A stretch of 64,000 nt of DNA from JAHEJJ01 sp965212205 (GTDB lineage: Bacteria > Bacteroidota > Bacteroidia > Flavobacteriales > Flavobacteriaceae), in NCBI GenBank assembly GCA_965212205.1, contig CBDBUX010000011.1, positions 868,001 to 932,000 of the forward strand. Direction: 5' to 3'. The notes beneath the pieces are model-generated. The model did not search any database. It had not been told where the DNA came from and saw nothing but the letters and a program-made list of their open reading frames with translations. Positions 16,796 to 26,274 of this stretch are shown here, piece by piece; position 1 is the first letter of the stretch, and every line of letters starts with the position of its first letter. Position numbers and translations under genes: made by a program.

Positions 16796-17848
16796 ATGGA
16801 GGCGCTACATAGCAAGTATGTACTTGATTTTAAAAAGCCCAGCGGTACCTCCAGGGGTGTTCTTACCTCTAAGACATCCCATTTCATTATTTTAAAGGAA
16901 CGAGATCGTCTTGGGATAGGTGAGTGTGGCTTGCTGAAAGGACTTAGTATTGATGATGTTGAAGATTATGAAGATTTATTGTCTGATGCCTGTGAACAAA
17001 TTTCACAGGGTTTTAGTGCGCTGAGTGAGAGGTTCTATCTGTATCCCAGTATTCAATTCGGCCTGGAACAGGCCTTTCGTTCCCTTGCGGCCCGCGATCC
17101 ATTCGTGTTATTTCCTACGTCTTTCACTAAAGGAAAATCCTCCATACCTATCAATGGCTTGATCTGGATGGGCGATGAAGAATTTCTTTATGAACAATTG
17201 GAAAGAAAGATCAATTCTGGCTTCCGGTGTATAAAGATGAAGGTAGGAGCCCTGAATTTTGATACCGAGGTCCGTTTCTTAGAATCACTGAGGCAACGAT
17301 ATTCGTCCCATGAAGTGCAACTCAGGCTCGATGCTAATGGCGCTTTCGACCCTGTTGATGCCATGGAAAAACTAAAGTTACTGTCTCAGTACGAGATTCA
17401 CAGTATTGAACAACCTATAGCTCCTGGTCAGTTCAGTAAAATGGCGGAGCTCTGTCAAAGATCACCTGTTCCTATTGCGCTCGATGAAGAATTGATCGGT
17501 GTATTTGACCGCGACAAGAAGAGGGCATTACTGGAGCGTATACGGCCTCAATACATTATTTTGAAACCAAGTCTGGTGGGTGGTTTTATGGGTTCTCTGG
17601 AGTGGATAGCGCTCGCCAAAAAACTTGGCTTCGGCTGGTGGATAACAAGTGCTTTGGAAAGCAATATTGGATTGAATGCCATTGCCCAGTGGACTTCTAC
17701 ACTAAACACAACGATGCACCAGGGATTAGGTACAGGTGGTCTATACACCAATAATTTTGATTCTCCCTTAGAAATCCGTCAGGGTATGTTATATTACGAT
17801 CGCGGGAAAGACTGGCCCGCAAATTTAATTCAGGAACTATGTTCATAG
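16796..17848 (+). CDS. menC: o-succinylbenzoate synthase
   Basis: Dehydrates SHCHC to o-succinylbenzoate. 350 residues of the enolase/muconate-lactonising superfamily. The catalytic set is complete: the KxK motif in CIKMKVGAL, Asp in LRLDANGAF, Glu in SIEQPIAPG, Asp-Glu in IALDEELIG and the second catalytic Lys in IILKPSLVGG. The N-terminal capping domain begins HSKYVLDFKKPSGTSRG, typical of the Bacteroidota form. The last 10 bases overlap the CPBP protease gene, and menE follows that gene, so menC, the protease and menE appear translationally coupled. Confidence 0.95.
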   Translation: MEALHSKYVLDFKKPSGTSRGVLTSKTSHFIILKERDRLGIGECGLLKGLSIDDVEDYEDLLSDACEQISQGFSALSERFYLYPSIQFGLEQAFRSLAARDPFVLFPTSFTKGKSSIPINGLIWMGDEEFLYEQLERKINSGFRCIKMKVGALNFDTEVRFLESLRQRYSSHEVQLRLDANGAFDPVDAMEKLKLLSQYEIHSIEQPIAPGQFSKMAELCQRSPVPIALDEELIGVFDRDKKRALLERIRPQYIILKPSLVGGFMGSLEWIALAKKLGFGWWITSALESNIGLNAIAQWTSTLNTTMHQGLGTGGLYTNNFDSPLEIRQGMLYYDRGKDWPANLIQELCS

Positions 17849-18801
17849 AAGAAGGCTTTAAAGGGCTGCACGATGGGTGGCGGTATGTATTAGGTACTAT
17901 CATTATATTTTTTGCCTGGCAGTTTATCGGCGCCATACCATTGATGGGAGCCCTGGTCTATAAAATGATCGATACAGGCGATTTTCCCACAGACATCACT
18001 GCCATGGTCGAAATGTTTGGGTCCAATCTATTTTTGCTGTTGATGCTGTTTAGTTTTGCTGTTGGGCTCTTAGCCGTCGCCCTAACCGCCAAAATGCTCC
18101 ATCGTCAGTCGATGACCTCACTCACCACAAGCAGGCCTCGAATAGACTGGAAGCGTATAGGCTTCGCCTTTGTTTTATGGGCAATTATTTCCACCGTATT
18201 TATTTTTCTCGACATCTATTTATCGCCCGATGACTATGAATTTAATTTTAATGTCAAACCTTTTATGATCTTGTTGGTCATTGCAGTGCTCTTTATTCCT
18301 TTGCAAACAAGTTTTGAAGAATATTATATGAGGGCATATCTTATGCAAGGCATCGGTATCATGTCGGGTAGGAAATGGGTTCCCCTTTTGATTACCTCCC
18401 TCATTTTCGGGCTTCTCCATATTTTTAATCCGGAAGTGGATAAACTGGGATATGGTATTATGGTATTCTATATGGGAACTGGCTTGTTTTTGGGCATAAT
18501 GACATTGATGGATGATGGGATTGAACTTGCTTTGGGCTTTCACGCCGCTAATAACCTCACCGCGGCAATCCTGGTCACTGCAGATTGGACCGCTTTTCAG
18601 ACCCACTCGCTTTATCGCGATATTGCTGAACCAGGTCTCGGTTGGGATGTCTTTCTGCCGGTATTGGTTATTTATCCTCTTCTGCTGATCATTTTTGCAA
18701 AACGATTTGGATGGAAGAATTGGAAAGAACGACTCATTGGTGAAGTAGTACCTGTGGCAGAGGAGGGCAGGAGTATGGAAAATGAAACTGATGACCGGTA
18801 A
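17839..18801 (+). CDS. CPBP family intramembrane glutamic endopeptidase
   Basis: 320 residues, about eight transmembrane helices. The CPBP (CAAX-protease/bacteriocin-processing, ABI) motifs are all present: motif 1 EEYYMR (EExxxR), motif 2 FGLLH (FxxxH) and motif 3 HAANN (HxxxN). Such proteases cut within the membrane; bacterial members act in immunity to bacteriocins or in protein maturation. It overlaps menC by 10 bases and menE by 20 bases, so it is firmly embedded in the menaquinone operon, suggesting coupled expression rather than chance order. Its substrate is unknown. Confidence 0.92.
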   Translation: MFIEEGFKGLHDGWRYVLGTIIIFFAWQFIGAIPLMGALVYKMIDTGDFPTDITAMVEMFGSNLFLLLMLFSFAVGLLAVALTAKMLHRQSMTSLTTSRPRIDWKRIGFAFVLWAIISTVFIFLDIYLSPDDYEFNFNVKPFMILLVIAVLFIPLQTSFEEYYMRAYLMQGIGIMSGRKWVPLLITSLIFGLLHIFNPEVDKLGYGIMVFYMGTGLFLGIMTLMDDGIELALGFHAANNLTAAILVTADWTAFQTHSLYRDIAEPGLGWDVFLPVLVIYPLLLIIFAKRFGWKNWKERLIGEVVPVAEEGRSMENETDDR

Positions 18802-19870
18802 GCTCCACCCAGATTTCCGCCTTAATGGCTTATCCTGTGACAGGGACGCATTGCTCGAAATAGGGTATAGCTATATCAAGGAAGGTGAGGGCTACGAAAA
18901 ACCGATCGGCGATTTTTTGCTAGACTGGTTTTCCGATAGGCCTACCATTACTGTAAAGACTTCCGGTTCCACAGGGCCACCTAAAAATATTGATCTCACA
19001 AAGAATTCGATGATAGCTTCGGCCAAGGCCACAGCAGAATTCCTTGGCCTAAGATCAGGCTCAAAAACACTTCTTTGTTTATCGGCAGAACATATAGCCG
19101 GGAAAATGATGCTCGTCAGGGCAATGGTTCTCGGCTGGAAATTAGAGATTATATCGCCTTCTTCCAGTCCGCTGCTGGAAGCACGAGCTAAGTACGATTT
19201 TTGTGCGATGGTTCCACTTCAACTCAGAAATTCTATACCCTACCTTGATAGGATTAAAACACTTATAGTAGGTGGTGCGCCTCTTTCCGGAAAAGATGCT
19301 CATGCTCTAAGGAAAGCAGAAACAAGGATTTATGAATCTTATGGCATGACCGAAACTGCTTCTCATATTGCATTAAAACATATAAACGGTCCGGGTATAG
19401 CGGACGATAGCGCTGTACCCTTTACCGCTCTACCCGGCATTGTGCTATCTCAGGACGACAGAGATTGTTTGCTCATCGGATTGCCCTGGGAACCCGTTAA
19501 GACAGTCCAGACCAATGACGTGGTTGAACTTATCGATGCTGATCATTTTCATTGGTTAGGACGGGCCGATAACGTGATCAATTCAGGTGGGATAAAACTA
19601 TTCCCTGAAGTGTTGGAAGATAAATTATCCGGACTTATCGATCTTCGGTATATCATTACAAGCCTTCCGGATGATGCGCTCGGACAACGAATGGTTCTGG
19701 TTGTTGAAGGCTCTGCCGATGCGTTGGAGATTTTGACTACTATACGAGAAAACCCAGTGTTAATGGCTTATGAGATCCCTAAGGAAGTCCTCATACTGGA
19801 AAAGTTTCCGGAGACTGAGAACGGGAAGATCAATCGGCGCGAGATTAAGTTATGGGCAGAAAACCTCTGA
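18782..19870 (+). CDS. menE: o-succinylbenzoate--CoA ligase
   Basis: An AMP-forming ligase that activates o-succinylbenzoate for ring closure by MenB. The 362 residues, short for the ANL family but usual for Bacteroidota MenE, show the ATP-binding TSGSTGPPKN (about 60-69), YESYGMTETASHIAL, 'LGRADNVINSGGIKLFPEVLE' and the catalytic Lys in ENGKINRREIK near the C-terminus. The ATG at 18782 overlaps the CPBP gene by 20 bases; a second ATG three codons later is equally possible. It is the last gene of the menaquinone set here. MenB, which uses its product, is not in the window. Confidence 0.93.
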   Translation: MKLMTGKLHPDFRLNGLSCDRDALLEIGYSYIKEGEGYEKPIGDFLLDWFSDRPTITVKTSGSTGPPKNIDLTKNSMIASAKATAEFLGLRSGSKTLLCLSAEHIAGKMMLVRAMVLGWKLEIISPSSSPLLEARAKYDFCAMVPLQLRNSIPYLDRIKTLIVGGAPLSGKDAHALRKAETRIYESYGMTETASHIALKHINGPGIADDSAVPFTALPGIVLSQDDRDCLLIGLPWEPVKTVQTNDVVELIDADHFHWLGRADNVINSGGIKLFPEVLEDKLSGLIDLRYIITSLPDDALGQRMVLVVEGSADALEILTTIRENPVLMAYEIPKEVLILEKFPETENGKINRREIKLWAENL

Positions 19871-19951
19871 TAGGTTAGCATTATTTTGGTTTCGGATCAT
19901 GGGGTAAAATCTGGCCAAAAAACAGTATTTTCATAATTCAAATATTCCCCT

Positions 19952-21298
19952 ATGAGGATTTTAGCTTTTTTAATCTTGATTTTCCACTTTGGTTATGTTC
20001 ATAGCCAGCAAATCCTTTCAGAACGCGAACGAGCTGTAGTGGTCGACGAAATTCTGGAAGAACGATTCAATACCCTTCTTCCCAAATTAATGGATCAGGC
20101 CGGCCTTGATATGTGGGTGCTGATTGCCAGAGAATACAATGAAGATCCGGTACTCCGTACTATGCTTCCGGCGACCTGGCTCAATGCTAGGAGGAGGACG
20201 ATTCTACTATTTTATCGGGATAAGGAAAGGGATACTATCGAAAAACTGGCTGTGGCTCGTTACAACATAGGAAAACAAATCAGTTCTGCCTGGGATAAGG
20301 AAAAAGAACCCGATCAGTGGCGTCGTTTGGTTACCTTGATCGAAGATCGGAACCCCAGCGCCATCGGATTGAATTTCTCTAAAGACCATAATATAGCAGA
20401 TGGCTTGGTAAAGACAGATTACGAAGAGTTTCTGGAATACCTCCCTGCAAGGTTGCGTACCAAAATTGTGTCGGCCGAACAACTTGCCATACGTTGGATC
20501 GAAACGCGAACCGAAAGAGAGATGGTACTTTACAATCAACTTGTCGATATCACACATGATATTATCGCAGAAGCCTTTTCTGAAAAAGTAATTACGCCAG
20601 GCGCGACCACTACTACCGAAGTCGAATGGTGGATGCGACAAAAAGTTACCGACCTGGGTCTGGAAACCTGGTTTCATCCGACAGTCGATGTCCAAAGGAC
20701 CAATGAGGAATTAGTGAGTCACTTATATTCCTTTTCGGGTCGCCCGGGTGATATGGTAATTCGTCCTGGTGATTTACTGCATTGCGATTTTGGAATCACC
20801 TACCTGAGACTGAATACAGATTGCCAGGAACTTGCCTATGTTTTAAAGCCTGAAGAAACCAAAGCACCCGATTTTCTGGTCGACGGGCTAAAAGATGGTA
20901 ATGCTGTCCAGGATTTCCTGACCAAGAATATGAAGGCCGGGCGCACAGGTAACGAGATCCTTGCCATTGCATTGAAAGAAGCACGCGCAGCCGGACTCAA
21001 ACCCGCAATCTATACCCATCCATTGGGATCTTACGGTCATTCGGCAGGAACCACTATAGGCATGTGGGATGCTCAGGATGGTGTGATGAAAGACGATGGC
21101 GAGAATTATCCGTTGAATTATGATACGGTATATGCTATTGAACTCAATACCACTGTGTATATTCCTGAATGGAAACGAGACATTAGGATAATGCTCGAAG
21201 AAGCAGGATTTTATGGAGAAGAAGGGTTTCGTTATGTAAATGGCAGGCAAACAGAGCTATTGCTTATCCCCAGGGTAAAATTACATCAAGGACGCTAA
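19952..21298 (+). CDS. secreted M24 family metallopeptidase (Xaa-Pro aminopeptidase-like)
   Basis: 448 residues. Signal peptide at 1-19 (ILAFLILIFHFGYVHS, cleavage before QQ). The creatinase N-terminal domain (about 20-190) is followed by the pita-bread catalytic domain (about 195-440). All five dinuclear metal ligands can be placed: Asp279 (HCDFG), Asp290 (NTDCQ), His in HPLGSYGHSAG, Glu in YAIELNT and Glu in IMLEEAGFYG, so it should be active. Relatives release N-terminal residues next to proline. The stop overlaps the start of the VWA/TonB-plug gene by one base (TAATG), a strong sign of joint expression and possibly joint function in the periplasm. Confidence 0.92.
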   Translation: MRILAFLILIFHFGYVHSQQILSERERAVVVDEILEERFNTLLPKLMDQAGLDMWVLIAREYNEDPVLRTMLPATWLNARRRTILLFYRDKERDTIEKLAVARYNIGKQISSAWDKEKEPDQWRRLVTLIEDRNPSAIGLNFSKDHNIADGLVKTDYEEFLEYLPARLRTKIVSAEQLAIRWIETRTEREMVLYNQLVDITHDIIAEAFSEKVITPGATTTTEVEWWMRQKVTDLGLETWFHPTVDVQRTNEELVSHLYSFSGRPGDMVIRPGDLLHCDFGITYLRLNTDCQELAYVLKPEETKAPDFLVDGLKDGNAVQDFLTKNMKAGRTGNEILAIALKEARAAGLKPAIYTHPLGSYGHSAGTTIGMWDAQDGVMKDDGENYPLNYDTVYAIELNTTVYIPEWKRDIRIMLEEAGFYGEEGFRYVNGRQTELLLIPRVKLHQGR

Positions 21299-23466
21299 TG
21301 AGAACATTTTCAAAAGTATTTTTAATTGTTCTACTCTGCTGGGCGCTACCGACGGCATTATCAGCACAGATAAAGAATGCATCCACTACGGTGTGTTGGG
21401 ATACCTCCCTGTCGATGAAGGAACGGAATCTGGATAAGGAGTTCTCATATCTGGAATCATTTTTCACAGCGCATCCAGACACTGAGGTTACCTTATTATT
21501 ATTTAGTAATACCGTTCATGCCAAGGAGAAATTTAACATTAAATCGGGTCACTGGGGTCTTTTAAAACAAAGGCTTGCTGAACTATCGTACGATGGTGGA
21601 ACTTCATTCAGGGGGCTCAGGGAACTCGCCGTAAAAGGTAATATCCTGATATTTACAGACGGACATCAAAATACCGCCATAGAGAGCCCTTATTTTGAAG
21701 GTGAGGTAACAGTGGTGAACAGCCAGACATATTACAATCAGGCCAACCTAAACCTTCTGGCTATATTGAGTGGTGGGAATATCGTAAATCTGGCGGAAAA
21801 AGCAGCTACCCCAGATTCCAACACCCAGGAGTATTTTGGTAAAATACATGGTAACGTAGCGACCGGCAGAATTGTACGAATCTCTATAAAGGGACAAGAG
21901 CGCGGAGTAAAACCCGAAGCCGATGGCTCATATGCAATCGAAGCAAAAGAAGGTGATGTTCTGGTTCTAGAGGAACAAGATGGTAAAAAGATTGAAAAAT
22001 TACTTGGGGTAAATCCCAATATAGATATCAGACTCTCAGTTGCAGACGAGATTACGCTAGAAGAGGTGGTCGTTACCGGAGAAAGTGAAGAGCCGGTAGA
22101 GGAGTCGATAACAGCTTATGGCAAAAAAAACACCGATGCAATAGGTTATGCAGTACAGTCAATTTCGGAAGATCAGATAGGCGAGGTTTCCACAACGGTT
22201 AACAATGCAACTCAGGGCAAGTTTTCGGGAATGAGACTGGGTCAGAATGACGATCTCAGTCAGGTGATTTTGAGGCCCAGTAATTCTATCCTAGGCAATA
22301 ATTATGGATTAATAGTTATAGATGGAGTTGCCCTGCAGCAATCGAATTCCGCTACAGGCCGAATCGTGGACACTAGTTTTCTTGATCCGAGGAACATTAC
22401 TGATATCACAGTCCTCAAAGGCCTTGCAGCGACCAACCGATTTGGCAGTATGGGGGCAAATGGAGTGATTTTGATACGAACTAAAACCGGCACATATGGG
22501 GAGGTGAAGAAACCAAAAGATCTCGCCTTGCTCGATGATAATATCTATGAAGGGAAGCTTAAGGTTTCTTCCAGGACGCTGGTAACGGCTTATTTGAAGG
22601 CCCTGAAAAACGCTAAAAATGTACAAGAGGCCTATGACATATATCTCGATCAAAGAGTAGCATATGAAGAGGCTCCGGCTTTCTACATCGATGTTTTCCA
22701 GTATTTCAATTCTGCGAGCCAACCTTTGGCGTTGAGAATTCTTACTAATGTACTGGAAGACAACAGTCTGAAATACAATACACTTAGGGCAATGCTTTTT
22801 AAATGTCAGGAGAATAATTTGTATGAGCTGGAACTGGAAACCGCTGCAAAATTACTGGAGAGGTTCCCTGAAAAAAGCCAGTCTTACCTCGACTATGCGA
22901 TTGCCCTAAAGCGCAATGAACGTTACCAGGAGAGCCTCGATGAATTATTGCGCATGGCAGATGGCAGTGTGAACTCCGATATAGACTTCTCAGGTCTAAA
23001 AAAATCGTTGGATGCTGAAATAAAAAATCTGGTCTACCAACAAACCGGCTCGCTGGATTTGTCTAAAATACCGGTCAAATACCGCAATAATTTAACCTAC
23101 AAAGCACGATTGGTGTTCGAATGGAATTATCCCGAGGCAGAATTTGAATTACAATTTGTAAACCCACAGAAAAGGTTTTTTAATTGGGAGCACACACCTT
23201 TTGAAAACGGACCCCGCCTCCGACAGGAGTGGGAGCAGGGTTTCAGCAGGGAAGAGTTTGAAATTATAGGGCAAGAGTCCATTGGAGAGTGGTTGATCAA
23301 TGTAAAATATCTCGGTAATTCCGAAGCATCAGATCAGACCCCGTTATTCCTTCGCTGCGTGGCCATCATGGACTTTGGTAAATCGGGCCAACGCGAAACA
23401 GTACATTTGGTCAGACTCCATGAGAAGGATGCGGAAGAACAGTTGGTAAAACTGACCGTAGAATAA
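21298..23466 (+). CDS. secreted VWA / TonB-plug / TPR-like fusion protein
   Basis: 722 residues. After a signal peptide (1-23), residues 28-150 form a von Willebrand A-like domain with a complete MIDAS site: Asp35-x-Ser37-x-Ser39, Thr102 in DGGTSF and Asp121 in IFTDG. Next is a carboxypeptidase-regulatory-like beta domain (about 180-255), then LEEVVVTGE and a SusC/TonB-dependent receptor plug domain (about 255-398, ending 'LKGLAATNRFGSMGANGVILIRTK'). There is no beta-barrel. Instead comes a helical TPR-like region (about 420-590) and a C-terminal beta domain resembling DUF2135. The plug is thus free of its barrel. It is co-expressed with an M24 peptidase (1-base overlap). Domain calls are by pattern; function is unknown. 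Confidence 0.85.
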   Translation: MRTFSKVFLIVLLCWALPTALSAQIKNASTTVCWDTSLSMKERNLDKEFSYLESFFTAHPDTEVTLLLFSNTVHAKEKFNIKSGHWGLLKQRLAELSYDGGTSFRGLRELAVKGNILIFTDGHQNTAIESPYFEGEVTVVNSQTYYNQANLNLLAILSGGNIVNLAEKAATPDSNTQEYFGKIHGNVATGRIVRISIKGQERGVKPEADGSYAIEAKEGDVLVLEEQDGKKIEKLLGVNPNIDIRLSVADEITLEEVVVTGESEEPVEESITAYGKKNTDAIGYAVQSISEDQIGEVSTTVNNATQGKFSGMRLGQNDDLSQVILRPSNSILGNNYGLIVIDGVALQQSNSATGRIVDTSFLDPRNITDITVLKGLAATNRFGSMGANGVILIRTKTGTYGEVKKPKDLALLDDNIYEGKLKVSSRTLVTAYLKALKNAKNVQEAYDIYLDQRVAYEEAPAFYIDVFQYFNSASQPLALRILTNVLEDNSLKYNTLRAMLFKCQENNLYELELETAAKLLERFPEKSQSYLDYAIALKRNERYQESLDELLRMADGSVNSDIDFSGLKKSLDAEIKNLVYQQTGSLDLSKIPVKYRNNLTYKARLVFEWNYPEAEFELQFVNPQKRFFNWEHTPFENGPRLRQEWEQGFSREEFEIIGQESIGEWLINVKYLGNSEASDQTPLFLRCVAIMDFGKSGQRETVHLVRLHEKDAEEQLVKLTVE

Positions 23467-23514
23467 AATTTTGATCGATAAAAAGGATTAAATACGGGGG
23501 CTTACAAATAAACA

Positions 23515-25143
23515 TTAAACCTGCAATACACCCATATTAAAAGGTTTTTCTTGTGGGGCATGGTTGGCGGCTTCTATCCCTTTCGAGATCCAGTCTCTCG
23601 TTTCCAGCGGATCGATAATCGCATCGGTCCATAAATGTGCCGCGGCATAGTAAGGCGAAATCTGCCCGTCGTACCGTTGTTTTATTTTCTGAAATAATGC
23701 CGATTCATCCTCCTTGCTGAACTTCTGACCTTTTTTTTCCAAAGAAGACTTTTCTATCTGTAAGAGTACCTTGGCGGCCGAATTGCCACTCATTACTGCT
23801 AATTCTGCACTGGGCCATGAGACGATCAGCCGGGGATCATAAGCCTTGCCGCACATCGCATAATTTCCCGCCCCATAACTGTTTCCAATGATGACTGTAA
23901 ACTTCGGTACAACAGAATTGCTCACGGCATTCACCATTTTTGCTCCGTCTTTGATGATCCCTCCATGCTCACTCTTACTGCCTACCATAAATCCGGTAAC
24001 ATCCTGCAGAAATACAAGAGGGATCTTTTTTTGATTGCAATTGGCGATGAATCGGGTAGCTTTGTCCGCAGAGTCCGAATAGATAACTCCACCGAATTGC
24101 ATTTCTCCTTTTTTGGTTTTCACCACCTTGCGCTGGTTGGCAACAATACCAACCGCCCAGCCGTCGATCCGGCCATAACCGGTAATCAAGGTCTTGCCAT
24201 AACCTTCCTTGTATTGCTGAAATTCACTATTATCTACCAGGCGTTTGATGATGTCGAGCATATTATACGGATCCGTTCTGGACACCGGAAGCAATCCGTG
24301 TATTTCAGAAGGATCTGCCGCTGGTTTTTTAGGTGCTTCCCTGTTATACCCGGCGTTCTCAGGTTCTCCTAGTTTAGATACCAGATTTCTAATGGTATCC
24401 AGGGCATCTTTATCGTCCTTGGATTTATAGTCGGTTACACCGCTGATTTCGCTATGAGTGGTGGCACCGCCTAGAGTTTCATTATCGATATTTTCTCCGA
24501 TAGCTGCTTTTACCAAATAACTTCCGGCAAGGAAGATACTACCCGTTTTGTCTACGATCAACGCTTCATCGCTCATGATGGGCAAGTAGGCACCGCCGGC
24601 AACACAACTGCCCATAACCGCCGCGATCTGGGTGATTCCACTGCTGCTCATAATGGCATTATTTCTAAAAATCCTTCCAAAATGTTCCTTGTCAGGGAAG
24701 ATCTGATCCTGCATTGGTAAGTAGACCCCTGCACTATCTACCAGGTAGATGATAGGTAGACGGTTTTCCATAGCGATCTCCTGTGCCCGCAAGTTCTTTT
24801 TGGCCGTGATAGGAAACCAGGCTCCTGCTTTTACCGTGGCATCATTGGCCACGATGACACATAACCTTTTTTGAACATAACCGATCTTTACGACCACACC
24901 TCCAGAAGGACAACCGCCGTGTTCGGAATACATCCCATCGCCTGCGAAAGCCCCAATTTCAATACAATCCTTAGGGGTATCTACCAGGTAATCAATACGT
25001 TCCCGTGCGGTGAGTTTTCCCTGTGCGTGCTGTTTTTCGATGCGGGCCTTACCACCACCGAGTTTTACCTTAGCCAACTTATTACGCAGCTCTGAGACCC
25101 TGAGTTTATTTTGATCTTCATTTCGGTTAAAGGTGATATCCAT
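23515..25143 (-). CDS. acyl-CoA carboxylase, carboxyltransferase beta subunit
   Basis: 542 residues of the biotin-dependent carboxyltransferase family (propionyl/methylcrotonyl-CoA carboxylase beta type). Visible features are the start 'LGGGKARIEKQHAQGKLTARERI', the acyl-CoA-binding 'SGGVVVKIGYV', the oxyanion segments 'SAGVYLPMQDQIFPD' and 'GSCVAGGAYLPIMSDEALIV', and in the C-lobe 'VTGFMVGSKSEHGGIIKDGAKMV' and 'GNSYGAGNYAMCGKAYDPRL'. The layout and length fit methylcrotonyl-CoA carboxylase (leucine breakdown) best, but propionyl-CoA cannot be excluded. The biotin carboxylase/BCCP subunit is not nearby. Cytoplasmic; convergent with the VWA gene. Confidence 0.9.
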   Translation of the reverse strand: MDITFNRNEDQNKLRVSELRNKLAKVKLGGGKARIEKQHAQGKLTARERIDYLVDTPKDCIEIGAFAGDGMYSEHGGCPSGGVVVKIGYVQKRLCVIVANDATVKAGAWFPITAKKNLRAQEIAMENRLPIIYLVDSAGVYLPMQDQIFPDKEHFGRIFRNNAIMSSSGITQIAAVMGSCVAGGAYLPIMSDEALIVDKTGSIFLAGSYLVKAAIGENIDNETLGGATTHSEISGVTDYKSKDDKDALDTIRNLVSKLGEPENAGYNREAPKKPAADPSEIHGLLPVSRTDPYNMLDIIKRLVDNSEFQQYKEGYGKTLITGYGRIDGWAVGIVANQRKVVKTKKGEMQFGGVIYSDSADKATRFIANCNQKKIPLVFLQDVTGFMVGSKSEHGGIIKDGAKMVNAVSNSVVPKFTVIIGNSYGAGNYAMCGKAYDPRLIVSWPSAELAVMSGNSAAKVLLQIEKSSLEKKGQKFSKEDESALFQKIKQRYDGQISPYYAAAHLWTDAIIDPLETRDWISKGIEAANHAPQEKPFNMGVLQV

Positions 25144-25221
25144 ATCGATTCCTGCTTTCCTAATAAAGGCTAAATATAAGGACTAATATTGATTAACTTT
25201 AGGGCTGATAAAAGGAAGTTT

Positions 25222-26205
25222 ATGGAAAAAGAAATTCGTTGGGGGATCGCCGGATTGGGAAATATTGCTCACAAATTTGCCGAGGAGTTGGTTCAAATAC
25301 CCGGATGCCGACTCACAGCGGTTGGGTCCAGAAATTATGATAAGGCCGGTTCGTTTGCCCAAACCTATGATGTGCCCTCATATTATGGAAGTTACCAGGA
25401 GTTATTTCAGTCTGAGGAGGTAGATGTGCTCTATATTGCTACGCCGCATACTTCTCATGCCGAACTCAGTATACAGGCCATGAATGCCCGAAAACATGTG
25501 TTATGTGAGAAGCCATTAGCGATTAACCGTAAAGAAGCACTGGATATGGTAAAAGTTGCTGTAGACAAGAATGTATTTTTGATGGAGGCGCTTTGGACAC
25601 GTTTTAATCCAAGTATTTTAAAAGTTTTGGATCGGATCGAAAGCGGAGCTATCGGCAAGTTGGCCTATCTCCGGGCCGATTTCGCTTTTTATGCACTGGA
25701 TAAGGAGGAGGAGGGCAGATTGCTAAACCCAGAACTCGCGGGTGGTTCCATTCTCGATATCGGCATATATCCTATATTCCTGGCCTATCTTCTCTTAGGA
25801 ATGCCTGATAAGATTTCGGCAATATCCAATTTCTATAAGACCGGTGCCGAGATTCAGACATCGATTATTTTTTCCTATCCGGAGGCACAGGCAATACTCT
25901 ATAGCGGGCTGAACTCAAGATCGGAAATGAGAGCTGAAATTTCCGGGACCGGAGGCAGCATATTTCTCGATCCTCGTTGGCACGAAACCCAGGGTTTTAC
26001 ATTGGAGAATAACGGACAACAGGAACATTTTGACCTTCCTACGACTGGTAAGGGATATACCTATGAAATTGAAGAAGTCAATAAATGCCTCAGACAGGGA
26101 ATGACCCAAAGCGCGTTATGGAGTCATCGAAATAGTCTGGATCTTCTTGAACTCATGGATGAGATTCGGGAACAGAGCCAGGTGATATTTCCATTTGAAG
26201 GCTAA
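25222..26205 (+). CDS. Gfo/Idh/MocA family oxidoreductase
   Basis: 327 residues from the ATG at 25222 (a TTG 33 bases upstream is in frame, but the standard start 'MEKEIRWGIAGLGNIAHKFA' favours this ATG). The Rossmann NAD(P) motif is GIAGLGNIA, the conserved EKPLAIN motif carries the catalytic Lys, and the C-terminal half-barrel follows ('LDIGIYPIFLAYLLLGMPDKI'). This looks like the trans-1,2-dihydrobenzenediol or glucose-fructose dehydrogenase type of the family, which oxidises sugars or related polyols. It starts 78 bp from the carboxyltransferase gene, in the opposite direction. The substrate is not predictable. Confidence 0.9.
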   Translation: MEKEIRWGIAGLGNIAHKFAEELVQIPGCRLTAVGSRNYDKAGSFAQTYDVPSYYGSYQELFQSEEVDVLYIATPHTSHAELSIQAMNARKHVLCEKPLAINRKEALDMVKVAVDKNVFLMEALWTRFNPSILKVLDRIESGAIGKLAYLRADFAFYALDKEEEGRLLNPELAGGSILDIGIYPIFLAYLLLGMPDKISAISNFYKTGAEIQTSIIFSYPEAQAILYSGLNSRSEMRAEISGTGGSIFLDPRWHETQGFTLENNGQQEHFDLPTTGKGYTYEIEEVNKCLRQGMTQSALWSHRNSLDLLELMDEIREQSQVIFPFEG

Positions 26206-26274
26206 TCTTTGGTTAATTTTACTGAACCTGTTTATAAAATTTCCGATATTTGAGGTCCAACTAAACTAACTTAA

